The notes: a model not told the origin generated them from the letters alone. Positions 1 to 5,123 are shown, numbered from the stretch's first letter. The stretch: DNA of 5,591 nt from Candidatus Falkowiibacteriota bacterium (GCA_013203415.1 JABMQE010000090.1:1-5591), one strand, 5' to 3'. Program-made: numbers and translations.

Positions 1-638
1 AATGCGAAACTACCCGCCCGACTTCGCCTTCGAGCGAACTCGATGGCGGGCGGGCGAAAATGCGAAAGACGAATTTGACACTTGCGGATAGATGGATTTT
101 ATCGGAAATGAATAAGACGGTTGGCGAGGTGACGAAGGGAATTGAGGAGTTTCAGTTTTCACGAGCAGGTGAGATATTGTATGAGTTTACCTGGACAAAA
201 TTGGCTGATTGGTATTTGGAAGTTGCTAAAGTTCCCGCCTACGCTCCTGCTGGAGCTTCGGCGGATAAAGAGTCTGACAAATCTGACATATTGATACACA
301 TTTTAACTACTCTTTTGAAACTTTGGCATCCGTTTACGCCGTATGTGACAGAGGAGATTTGGGGACACTTGAACGAGGATATGTTGATGGTAGCAGCGTG
401 GCCAGAGGTTGATAAGAAATTGATTGAAGAGAAAAGTGTGAAGGAGTTTGAGAAAATGCAGGAATTAGTAACCAAGATTAGGAACATGAGAGCGGAAAAG
501 AAAATTGCGCCTAAGGAAATTATTAAAGTTAAAATTAAATCTAAGGAATATAAGAAGTTGGTGGATGAGCAAAAGGAAGTGGTTTGTGGTTTGGGGAGAT
601 GTGAGATTGTTGATGATGGTGAAGAAATACGTATTTAA
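1..638 (+). CDS. valS: Valyl-tRNA synthetase, C-terminal part (5' end outside window)
   Basis: Charges tRNA-Val with valine in the cytoplasm. Only the last 211 codons are present. The frame is open from position 3 through the Met codon at 60, so that Met is not the true start. Counting from it, LADRWIL (8-14), the helix ending in TKLADWYLE (46-54), HPFTPYVTEEIW (90-101), AAWP (112-115) and IRNMRAEKKIAP (140-151) are hallmarks of the anticodon-binding domain that follows the class I catalytic core; HIGH and KMSKS would lie upstream. Two in-frame palindromic repeats interrupt it: about 22 codons ahead of LADRWIL, and 10 codons after WYLEVAKV. The protein stops soon after the anticodon domain, without the long C-terminal coiled coil usual in bacterial ValRS. 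The TAA stop lies in a tandem 12-bp palindrome. It converges on pilB across a shared terminator. Confidence 0.93.
   Translation, partial: CETTRPTSPSSELDGGRAKMRKTNLTLADRWILSEMNKTVGEVTKGIEEFQFSRAGEILYEFTWTKLADWYLEVAKVPAYAPAGASADKESDKSDILIHILTTLLKLWHPFTPYVTEEIWGHLNEDMLMVAAWPEVDKKLIEEKSVKEFEKMQELVTKIRNMRAEKKIAPKEIIKVKIKSKEYKKLVDEQKEVVCGLGRCEIVDDGEEIRI
2..67. repeat. CGAAA-type 8-bp repeat in valS, split by a palindrome
   Basis: ATGCGAAACTAC (2-13) and GAAAATGCGAAA (56-67) together equal, base for base, the uninterrupted 24 bp at 3919-3942 in the trxA leader. Here a 42-bp GC-rich sequence separates the halves. The whole lies inside the valS reading frame, in the linker before the anticodon-binding domain. 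The repeat decomposes into 8-bp units of the form TRCGAAAN. Confidence 0.8.
14..55. repeat. 42-bp GC-rich palindromic element inserted in valS
   Basis: Outer arms CCCGCCCG (13-20) and CGGGCGGG (47-54) are perfectly complementary. A second stem, TTCGC (23-27) with GCGAA (34-38), closes the loop CTTCGA. The element is far more GC-rich than the surrounding gene and its 42 bp keep the frame (14 codons, rich in Pro, Ser, Gly and Arg). It splits a repeat whose intact form exists elsewhere in the window, so it is best read as a small mobile palindrome. No duplicated target beyond one ambiguous C is visible. Confidence 0.75.
235..264. repeat. 30-bp stem-loop repeat in frame in valS
   Basis: CCGCC (235-239) pairs with GGCGG (260-264). 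Inside it GCTCC (243-247) pairs with GGAGC (252-256), with the symmetric internal loop TAC/TTC and apical loop TGCT. Thirty bases encode ten residues (PAYAPAGASA) lying between WYLEVAKV and the helix before HPFTPYVTEEIW. The same architecture, with a different but still complementary outer stem, recurs at 5462-5490. Confidence 0.75.
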
Positions 639-660
639 ATACGTATTTAAATAAGTATAT
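625..660. repeat. Tandem 12-bp palindrome carrying the valS stop
   Basis: AAATACGTATTT occurs twice back to back (625-636 and 637-648), followed by a degenerate third unit AAATAAGTATAT (649-660). Each perfect unit is its own reverse complement. The valS stop codon (636-638) spans the junction of the first two units. Confidence 0.85.
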
Positions 661-669
661 ATAAAAAAG

Positions 670-707
670 AAAACTCCCTACTCGGTGAATTGAGTAAGGA
701 GTTTTTT
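670..707. terminator. Bidirectional Rho-independent terminator between valS and pilB
   Basis: Arms AACTCCCTACTC (672-683) and GAGTAAGGAGTT (692-703) pair with one mismatch around the 8-nt loop GGTGAATT, with flanking A-T pairs. On the plus strand a T-run follows (702-707, then more T). On the minus strand the hairpin is followed by TTTTCTTTTTTAT. It sits between two convergent genes, so it should end both transcripts. Confidence 0.9.
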
Positions 708-727
708 GGTTTTTATAGTAAAGGAGA

Positions 728-2404
728 TCAGCTGGTGACACGGAAGACCTCTTCTGTGGAAGTGACTCCGTCTGCGGCTTTTAGCAATCCCTCTTGGGCC
801 ATGGTAATGAAGCCTTTTTTAAGGGCGATATCTAGAACTTCTTTTTCGGTTAGGTTTTGCTTAGGAAGAATATCCAGGATTTCTTTATCTATGAGTAAGA
901 TTTCAAAAATAGCGATACGGCCTAAGTAGCCAAAGCCGGAACATTTGGGGCAGCCCTTGGCAGTGTAGAATTTGGCGGTGTTGAGATTGATTTGAGGTAT
1001 AGATGACAAAAGTTTATTAACTTTGGCCCCAGTTTTGGCGTCGAGTTTGGCTTCTTGTTTGCAGTCCGGACATAAACGACGGACAAGGCGCTGGGCGATG
1101 ATAAGATTTAGAGCAGAGCCGAGAAGGTTTGGTTTGGCATCAAGAGAAAGAAGACGGGGAATGGCGGCGGGGGCATTATTAGTATGGAGAGTTGAGAGAA
1201 CCAAGTGGCCGGTTAGGGCGGCATCGATGGCGGTTCCGGCAGTTTCTTTATCGCGAATTTCGCCGACCATAACTATGTCTGGGTCTTGCCTGAGAACAGA
1301 GCGCAGGCCAGAGGCAAAAGTATAACCTTTTTCTGGTACAACCTGGGACTGGTTGATGCCTTCTAATTCGTATTCGATTGGATCTTCTAAAGTAATGATT
1401 TTTTTATCGGGGGTATTAAGCTGATTAAGAACAGCATAAAGAGTTGTGGTTTTACCAGAGCCGGTTGGGCCGGTTGTTAAAATCATGCCAGTGGTTTTTT
1501 TGATTTGGGTTTTTAGGATTTTTAAGTCCTCGGGGCGAAGGCCTAGATCTTTAAATTTAAGGCCTATGGCAGAAGACATCAAAAGGCGCATAACAACACC
1601 TTCGCCAAAGGCGGCAGAGAGAGTTGAAACGCGGACATCAATTTTTTCGTTTTTAAGAAAAATAGTAAAGCGGCCGTCTTGGGGCTTTGTTTGGACATTT
1701 AGTTTTAGGCCAGCTAAAAGTTTGATGCGGGAAAGGGCTTTTAGCCAGAAATCTTTTTGGATAGAGCCGAGATCGTTTAAGACGCCGTCGATGCGGTAGC
1801 GGATTTTTATATTTTTTTCTTCGGCTTCGACATGGATATCGGAGGCATTAAAATTTATGCCGCCGGCAATAATAAAGGTGACAAAATCGGTGACGGAAAC
1901 TTTTTTAATTAGGTTTTGGATGTCTTTTAATTCTTTTATCTGGGACTTAAAATTTTCTAGGGCTTTTTCGGTAATTTCGACGCCGGACTTGGGTTTTTTT
2001 ATCTTGGGCAGAGTGTCGTAAAATTTTAAGGCCTTGGAAAAACTAAAGCTTGAGATTTTATAAATTTTAACCTGGTAGCCGTTGTCGGCTTCGATTTTTT
2101 TCTTAAGGTTTTCTACTTCTTTGTCTTCGGGATTAATAGCGGCCAGGCGGGCTTGTTTTTTTTGCAAGAAAAAACAAACGGCATGCAGTTTTTCGGCTTC
2201 GCTTTTTGGAACCAGGGCGATAGCATCCTGAACAATGGGAAATTTGGAGAGATCGATATAAGGAAAACCAAGAATGCCGGCCTGGGCCCTTGCTTCTTTT
2301 TCTTTGCGTTTGATTTCGATATCAGAAAGGGTGGATTTAAGCTTGGCGGAGGGGGCTTCTTCCTCGGATTTTTCTTTTTTTAGAAGGTCTTCGATTGATG
2401 GCAT
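728..2404 (-). CDS. pilB: PilB/GspE-family type IV pilus assembly ATPase
   Basis: Cytoplasmic hexameric ATPase that powers pilin polymerisation at the inner-membrane platform. At 558 residues it has normal family length. Residues about 36-130 look like a diverged N-terminal GspE/MshEN-type domain (LGFPYIDLSKFPI at 45-57). The ATPase half has Walker A GPTGSGKTT (312-320), an Asp box ITLEDPIEYELEG (337-349), Walker B LRQDPDIVMVGEIRD (371-385) and a His box TGHLVLSTLHTN (398-409). Cysteines 445, 448, 485 and 488 form the CxxC pairs that bind zinc in PilB/GspE and are absent from PilT, favouring assembly over retraction. No pilT, pilC or pilin gene is visible. It lies 43 bp downstream of trxB, probably cotranscribed. 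No Shine-Dalgarno precedes the ATG; a period-7 A/T array ends 2 nt before it. The TGA stop lies 21 bp before the terminator stem. Confidence 0.95.
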   Translation of the reverse strand: MPSIEDLLKKEKSEEEAPSAKLKSTLSDIEIKRKEKEARAQAGILGFPYIDLSKFPIVQDAIALVPKSEAEKLHAVCFFLQKKQARLAAINPEDKEVENLKKKIEADNGYQVKIYKISSFSFSKALKFYDTLPKIKKPKSGVEITEKALENFKSQIKELKDIQNLIKKVSVTDFVTFIIAGGINFNASDIHVEAEEKNIKIRYRIDGVLNDLGSIQKDFWLKALSRIKLLAGLKLNVQTKPQDGRFTIFLKNEKIDVRVSTLSAAFGEGVVMRLLMSSAIGLKFKDLGLRPEDLKILKTQIKKTTGMILTTGPTGSGKTTTLYAVLNQLNTPDKKIITLEDPIEYELEGINQSQVVPEKGYTFASGLRSVLRQDPDIVMVGEIRDKETAGTAIDAALTGHLVLSTLHTNNAPAAIPRLLSLDAKPNLLGSALNLIIAQRLVRRLCPDCKQEAKLDAKTGAKVNKLLSSIPQINLNTAKFYTAKGCPKCSGFGYLGRIAIFEILLIDKEILDILPKQNLTEKEVLDIALKKGFITMAQEGLLKAADGVTSTEEVFRVTS

Positions 2405-2406
2405 GA

Positions 2407-2441
2407 TTTATTATTTACTATTTATAATTTATTATTTATTA
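2407..2441. repeat. Five tandem heptamers TTTANNA before pilB
   Basis: Five consecutive 7-bp units (TTTATTA, TTTACTA, TTTATAA, TTTATTA, TTTATTA) fill the trxB-pilB gap. In pilB sense the array ends 2 nt before the ATG at 2404, where a ribosome-binding site would be. Variation is confined to positions 5 and 6 of the unit. Confidence 0.8.
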
Positions 2442-2447
2442 ATTTTT

Positions 2448-3428
2448 TTATTTATTGCGGCCCCAGTCGGGGGTTTCTTTGTTTAAGCCGCCATTTCTTT
2501 TTATATAATCATATGCCTGAAGCGCAGCTTTGGCGCCTTCGCCCGCGGAGATAACGATTTGTTTGTAGGGAGCATCGGTAACATCGCCGGCGGCAAAGAT
2601 GCCGGGATGAGAAGTGCGGCAGTTTTCGTCGGTTATAACCTCGCCTTTTTGGTTGATTTTTACTAAATCTTTAAGCCAATCGGTTTTGGGCGCATAGCCG
2701 ATTTGGACAAAAACGCCATCGACTTTGATTTCTTTTTCTTTTGCATTGGCTATGATAATTGATTCGACTTTGGTTTGGCCTTTGATTTCTTTTATTTCGG
2801 AATTTAGGAGAACTTCGATGTTTTCGGCTTTTTGGATATTTTTTTGGAGAACAGATTCGGCAGTGAAGCTTTCACCTCGATGGATAAGATAAACTTTTTT
2901 GGCAATGCCAGAGAGAAGCTCGGCGGCATCAAGACCGGAATTGCCGCCGCCGACTACGGCGACGGTTTTTTGTTTGAAGAAAGGAGCATCGCAGGTGGCG
3001 CAATAAGCAACTCCTTTGGCGGCAAATTCTTTTTCGCCTTTAACACCAAGTTCGCGATGAGAAAGGCCAAAGGCAAGAATTATGGTTTTGGTTTCGTATT
3101 TTTCTTTTTCGGTTTTGACTACAAACCCCGAGTCATTCGACCCATTCGACAGGCTCAGGGCAGGCGGGGCAGGAGGTTCGATGCTGTTGACGAGTTCGAG
3201 TTTGATTTCGGCACCAAAAGAAATAGCCTGTTTTTTAAAATCCTGCATTAATTTTGCACCGTTGGGCTGGCCTAAAACGCCAGGGTAGTTTTCAATCTCG
3301 GTAGCAATGGCGGTTTGGCCGCCGAGGTCTTTTGAGATGACAAGGGTTTTTAAGTTGCGGCGGCTTGAGTATAAGCCAGCGGTTAGACCTCCTGCTCCTG
3401 CTCCTATTATGATAACGTCATATATCAT
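2448..3428 (-). CDS. trxB: Thioredoxin reductase, AhpF-like, FAD-dependent
   Basis: Cytoplasmic flavoenzyme that passes electrons from a reduced nicotinamide via FAD and a CxxC to thioredoxin. In 326 residues it has the FAD-binding GAGAGG (9-14), redox pair CATC (143-146), nucleotide-binding GGGNSG (160-165) and the C-terminal FAD motif ending AAGD (279-282). The NADPH-phosphate motif HRRxxxR of typical TrxB is replaced by HRGESFT (183-189). GGGNSGLDAAELLSGI and PYKQIVISAGEGAKAAL (287-303) recall the C-terminal part of AhpF, which uses NADH; NADH use here is inferred. Residues about 84-98 (Pro-rich, then LSLSNG) are encoded by an in-frame repeat, in a loop between the FAD-domain strands. It lies 111 bp downstream of trxA, its likely substrate. 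No Shine-Dalgarno precedes the ATG. Confidence 0.94.
   Translation of the reverse strand: MIYDVIIIGAGAGGLTAGLYSSRRNLKTLVISKDLGGQTAIATEIENYPGVLGQPNGAKLMQDFKKQAISFGAEIKLELVNSIEPPAPPALSLSNGSNDSGFVVKTEKEKYETKTIILAFGLSHRELGVKGEKEFAAKGVAYCATCDAPFFKQKTVAVVGGGNSGLDAAELLSGIAKKVYLIHRGESFTAESVLQKNIQKAENIEVLLNSEIKEIKGQTKVESIIIANAKEKEIKVDGVFVQIGYAPKTDWLKDLVKINQKGEVITDENCRTSHPGIFAAGDVTDAPYKQIVISAGEGAKAALQAYDYIKRNGGLNKETPDWGRNK
3132..3176. repeat. Dispersed repeat inserted in frame in trxB
   Basis: On the gene strand it reads CCTCCTGCCCCGCCTG, then CCCTGAGCCTGTCGAATGGG, then TCGAATGAC. The half-unit ATTCGACC/ATTCGACA is tandemly doubled on the plus strand (3136-3151). From memory, CCCTGAGCCTGTCGAA-type sequences are dispersed repeats in many bacterial genomes, including candidate-phyla genomes. 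The encoded stretch PPAPPALSLSNGSND (85-99) matches nothing expected at this point of a thioredoxin reductase. Confidence 0.65.
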
Positions 3429-3447
3429 AGAATTTTGTGTTATAGCA

Positions 3448-3533
3448 AATTTTCAATTTTCAGAGAATTTTTAATGACCAATTTCCAAACTTATAATTGA
3501 ACATTGAAAATTGGTAATTGGAAATTGAAAATT
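3448..3533. repeat. Period-7 AATTGNN array and flanking inverted arm between trxA and trxB
   Basis: From 3495 to 3533 the sequence runs in 7-bp steps: AATTGAA, CATTGAA, AATTGGT, AATTGGA, AATTGAA, AATT. Two further heptamers ATTTTCA (3449-3455 and 3456-3462) lie to the left in inverted sense, so AATTTTCAATTT (3448-3459) is perfectly complementary to AAATTGAAAATT (3522-3533). The transcript could fold into a long A/U hairpin between the trxA stop and trxB start. There is no T-run, so it does not look like a terminator. Confidence 0.75.
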
Positions 3534-3539
3534 ATAAGA

Positions 3540-3860
3540 TTAGTTATTGACGAGCTCCTCTAACTTTTTTTTAAGCTCTTCTTTGTTTTGGACACCGGTA
3601 AGGGTTTCTGTTGGTTCCCCGGCTTTGAATATGATTATGGTTGGGATGCTCATGACATTATATTTGCCAGCTGTCTTAGGGCTTTCGTCGACATTAAGTT
3701 TAGCTAATTTTAATTTTTTATCTTTTAATTCTTCGGTGAGCTCGTCTATGATTGGTCCCATCATTTGGCAAGGCCCGCACCAGGGGGCGAAGAAATCGAC
3801 GAGCACCGGGACATCTGATTTGAGGACTTCGGAGTCGAAGTTTTGGTCGGTTAGTTGCAT
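3540..3860 (-). CDS. trxA: Thioredoxin 1
   Basis: Small cytoplasmic disulfide reductase that supplies electrons to substrates such as ribonucleotide reductase and peroxiredoxins, and is itself reduced by TrxB. The 106 residues are full family length. The active site is WCGPC (27-31), preceded by VDFFAP with the conserved buried Asp (22); the cis-proline loop is SIPT (71-74, Pro73), and GEPTETLTG (81-89) is the usual following turn. All key residues are present. It is the first gene of a probable trxA-trxB-pilB transcript. A strong promoter match lies at 3992-3964, giving a leader of nearly 100 nt packed with two kinds of short repeats. No Shine-Dalgarno precedes the ATG; an ATAACNN array ends 2-4 nt from it. 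Confidence 0.96.
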   Translation of the reverse strand: MQLTDQNFDSEVLKSDVPVLVDFFAPWCGPCQMMGPIIDELTEELKDKKLKLAKLNVDESPKTAGKYNVMSIPTIIIFKAGEPTETLTGVQNKEELKKKLEELVNN

Positions 3861-3862
3861 AG

Positions 3863-3892
3863 ATGTTATACGTTATAAGTTATGAGTTATAT
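3863..3892. repeat. Four tandem heptamers GTTATNN before trxA
   Basis: Plus-strand units GTTATAC, GTTATAA, GTTATGA and GTTATAT run from 3865 to 3892. In trxA sense this is ATAACNN repeated, reaching to 2-4 nt before the ATG. A diverged array of the same unit occurs at 5081-5108 (20 of 26 bases identical). Confidence 0.78.
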
Positions 3893-3898
3893 AAAATA

Positions 3899-3943
3899 AT
3901 GCGAAACTACGAAAGCACATGCGAAACTACGAAAATGCGAAAA
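3899..3943. repeat. Period-8 CGAAA repeat array in trxA leader
   Basis: Units TGCGAAAC and TACGAAAG (3900-3915), a 4-bp break CACA, then TGCGAAAC, TACGAAAA and TGCGAAAA (3920-3943). The 16-mer ATGCGAAACTACGAAA therefore occurs twice (3899-3914 and 3919-3934). The same sequence lies at the left end of the window inside valS, where a palindrome splits it. Confidence 0.82.
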
Positions 3944-3963
3944 CAGTTTTTATTGGTATTTTT

Positions 3964-3992
3964 ATTTTAGCTTTTTTGGAAGGATTGGTCAA
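3964..3992 (-). promoter_or_regulatory. Sigma70-type promoter for trxA-trxB-pilB
   Basis: In minus-strand sense, a -35 of TTGACC (3992-3987, 5 of 6 consensus bases) is followed after exactly 17 bp by a -10 of TAAAAT (3969-3964, 5 of 6). Transcription should start near 3957, giving a leader of about 97 nt that includes both repeat arrays. It lies downstream of the phosphodiesterase gene, so trxA need not depend on read-through. Confidence 0.7.
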
Positions 3993-4030
3993 TGTTGGCG
4001 AGTGATTAGTGAAACGGACGATTGGGTGGT

Positions 4031-4726
4031 TTATAAAAGTTCTGGATAATTTGTGATGATGGCATCAACATTCATTGCTTGCATGCGGGAGACAGAGGAT
4101 TTGTCATTAGCGCCCCAGATATGGACTTTAAGACCAGCATCATGAGCAAGATCAATAATATTCTCCCCTACCCACTTAAAGACCCATTCGGCTTTCATAC
4201 TTAGGACGGTTAAGTTGTTTTCTTTGGCCTGTTTTACAATTTGGAAGGGGCGCAAAGGGTAATGGTCAAAAATAAAACCAGCTTTTAGGCCGGGGTTTTT
4301 GTTTTTTAGCTTAACTATTTCCGGATGCAAAAATGAGGTGACGAAAACCTGGTTTTGAAGGCGGCGGGAGATAATAGCGTGGGCAACTTTGTCTACCATA
4401 TTTGAGTCTTTTATTTCGAAATTGACGAGGCAACTTTTTTGCTTGGCCCAATCTAGGGTATGTTCCATTGTTGGGACTTTTTCTTTCTGGCCAGCATCTA
4501 ATTTTTGGATGTTTTTAAGCGAGGTTTCTATAACAAGGCCCTTCCCATTGGTGGTGCGGTCCAGGGTTTCGTCGTGGATTATAACAACGTGGCCATCAGA
4601 GGTGAAGGAACCATCTAACTCCACACCATCACAGCCCATTTCCAAAGCTTTGTTAAAAGCGAGCATTGTGTTCTCTGGAAAATGGCCAGAGGCGCCTCGA
4701 TGACCAAACTTAAAGATTTTAGACAT
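4031..4726 (-). CDS. Glycerophosphodiester phosphodiesterase (GDPD family)
   Basis: Hydrolyses glycerophosphodiesters from phospholipid turnover to glycerol 3-phosphate and an alcohol, or a related phosphodiester. TIM-barrel family; 231 residues matches compact bacterial members (UgpQ size). Visible motifs are GHRGASGHFPENT (8-20), GVELD (34-38), VVIIHDETLDRTTNGKG (47-63), NFEIKD (102-107) and the late VHIWGAN (201-207). Predicted catalytic and metal-binding residues His9, Glu36, Asp38, His51 and Glu104 are all present. No signal peptide or membrane segment is seen, so it should be cytoplasmic. It has its own promoter and a leader of about 35 nt without a Shine-Dalgarno. No terminator is evident before the trxA promoter. 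Its substrate is unknown; no lipid or transport gene adjoins it. Candidate-phyla cells often scavenge host lipids, which would suit it, but that is speculation. Confidence 0.9.
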   Translation of the reverse strand: MSKIFKFGHRGASGHFPENTMLAFNKALEMGCDGVELDGSFTSDGHVVIIHDETLDRTTNGKGLVIETSLKNIQKLDAGQKEKVPTMEHTLDWAKQKSCLVNFEIKDSNMVDKVAHAIISRRLQNQVFVTSFLHPEIVKLKNKNPGLKAGFIFDHYPLRPFQIVKQAKENNLTVLSMKAEWVFKWVGENIIDLAHDAGLKVHIWGANDKSSVSRMQAMNVDAIITNYPELL

Positions 4727-4737
4727 AGAAATATAGA

Positions 4738-4746
4738 AGTGGATAA
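4738..4746 (-). promoter_or_regulatory. DnaA-box-like site
   Basis: Minus-strand TTATCCACT matches the DnaA box TTATNCACA at all but the last base. The identical 9-mer recurs in the opposite orientation at 5266-5274. It lies in the leader of the phosphodiesterase gene, beside the A/T-rich block. Confidence 0.4.
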
Positions 4747-4767
4747 ATATATGTTCGGGATTAATTA

Positions 4768-4796
4768 ATTATAGAGTAAATTGGTGGTAAGGTAAA
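4768..4796 (-). promoter_or_regulatory. Sigma70-type promoter for the phosphodiesterase gene
   Basis: In minus-strand sense, -35 TTTACC (4796-4791, 4 of 6) and a perfect -10 TATAAT (4773-4768) are separated by exactly 17 bp. Transcription should start near 4761, about 35 nt before the ATG at 4726. Confidence 0.65.
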
Positions 4797-4928
4797 TAGC
4801 ATTTTATATTATATATATGATAATCTGAATATCTATTTTGTCTATTTTTATTAAATTAAGTGTCGTAAAATGTTAATGTATGTATATTTGGCTAATATTA
4901 GGTTAAAAAATGGAGTATAAAATGAAAA

Positions 4929-4944
4929 TGTTTCACGTGAAACA
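4929..4944. promoter_or_regulatory. parS site 1 (ParB-binding palindrome)
   Basis: TGTTTCACGTGAAACA is a perfect 16-bp palindrome and matches the chromosomal ParB/Spo0J consensus TGTTNCACGTGAAACA. A half-site CGTGAAACA follows at 4948-4956, four bases after it. Confidence 0.93.
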
Positions 4945-4969
4945 ATTCGTGAAACATTGTGAAGTTAGG

Positions 4970-4989
4970 ATTGTTTCACGTGAAACAAT
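4970..4989. promoter_or_regulatory. parS site 2
   Basis: The exact 16-bp parS sequence lies at 4972-4987, with the palindrome extended by two bases on each side (AT and AT outside the core). Two tandem half-sites TGTTTCA follow at 4998-5004 and 5006-5012. Confidence 0.93.
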
Positions 4990-5011
4990 GGGATTGTTGT
5001 TTCATTGTTTC

Positions 5012-5049
5012 AGCCAGAGGCTTTGTGCTAGGGGCAGACGAGGATCTGC
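5012..5049. other. GC-rich island with two small stems between parS sites
   Basis: A GC-rich stretch amid A/T-rich DNA. AGCC (5012-5015) pairs with GGCT (5019-5022), and GCAGA (5034-5038) pairs with TCTGC (5045-5049), which is followed by TTTT. It may be another dispersed palindromic element or a tiny transcript end. I cannot identify it. Confidence 0.35.
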
Positions 5050-5080
5050 TTTTGACTGAAAATTATTAAATTGTTTTTTA

Positions 5081-5108
5081 GTTACGGGTTGTAAGTTATC
5101 TGTTATGG
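5081..5108. repeat. Diverged GTTATNN heptamer array
   Basis: Four 7-bp units GTTACGG, GTTGTAA, GTTATCT and GTTATGG. Twenty of the first 26 bases equal the array at 3865-3890 before trxA. Unlike that copy, it is not next to a start codon; it lies between parS sites 2 and 3. Confidence 0.65.
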
Positions 5109-5123
5109 ATTGTTTTTTATCAA

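Noticed and set aside
719..726. AAGGAGAT on the plus strand, resembling a strong ribosome-binding site
   Set aside because: No plausible plus-strand gene follows; the region is the 3' end of pilB on the other strand.
707..730. Possible recoding of TGA as glycine at the end of pilB (as in SR1/Gracilibacteria)
   Set aside because: Read-through would add only five residues before TAA, PilB is already full length at the TGA, and the terminator follows closely. Ordinary stop use is simpler.
1023..1799. Plus-strand frames of about 100 codons opposite pilB
   Set aside because: They are antisense shadows of a well-conserved ATPase with all its motifs on the minus strand; the translations show no family features.
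3158..3176. G-rich tract in trxB that might form a two-layer G-quadruplex
   Set aside because: Runs are mostly GG and irregular; it is explained as part of the inserted repeat coding for a Pro-rich loop.
3899..3943. CRISPR-like repeats in the trxA leader
   Set aside because: Units are 8 bp and contiguous apart from a 4-bp break, with no spacers of protospacer size and no cas genes.
4922..5059. Plus-strand frame of 45 codons beginning MKMFHVKQ, with GGAG six bases upstream of the ATG
   Set aside because: Its sequence is dictated by parS sites 1 and 2, half-sites and the GC-rich island. It shows no recognisable protein feature. The GGAG is suggestive but isolated in a window with no Shine-Dalgarno use.
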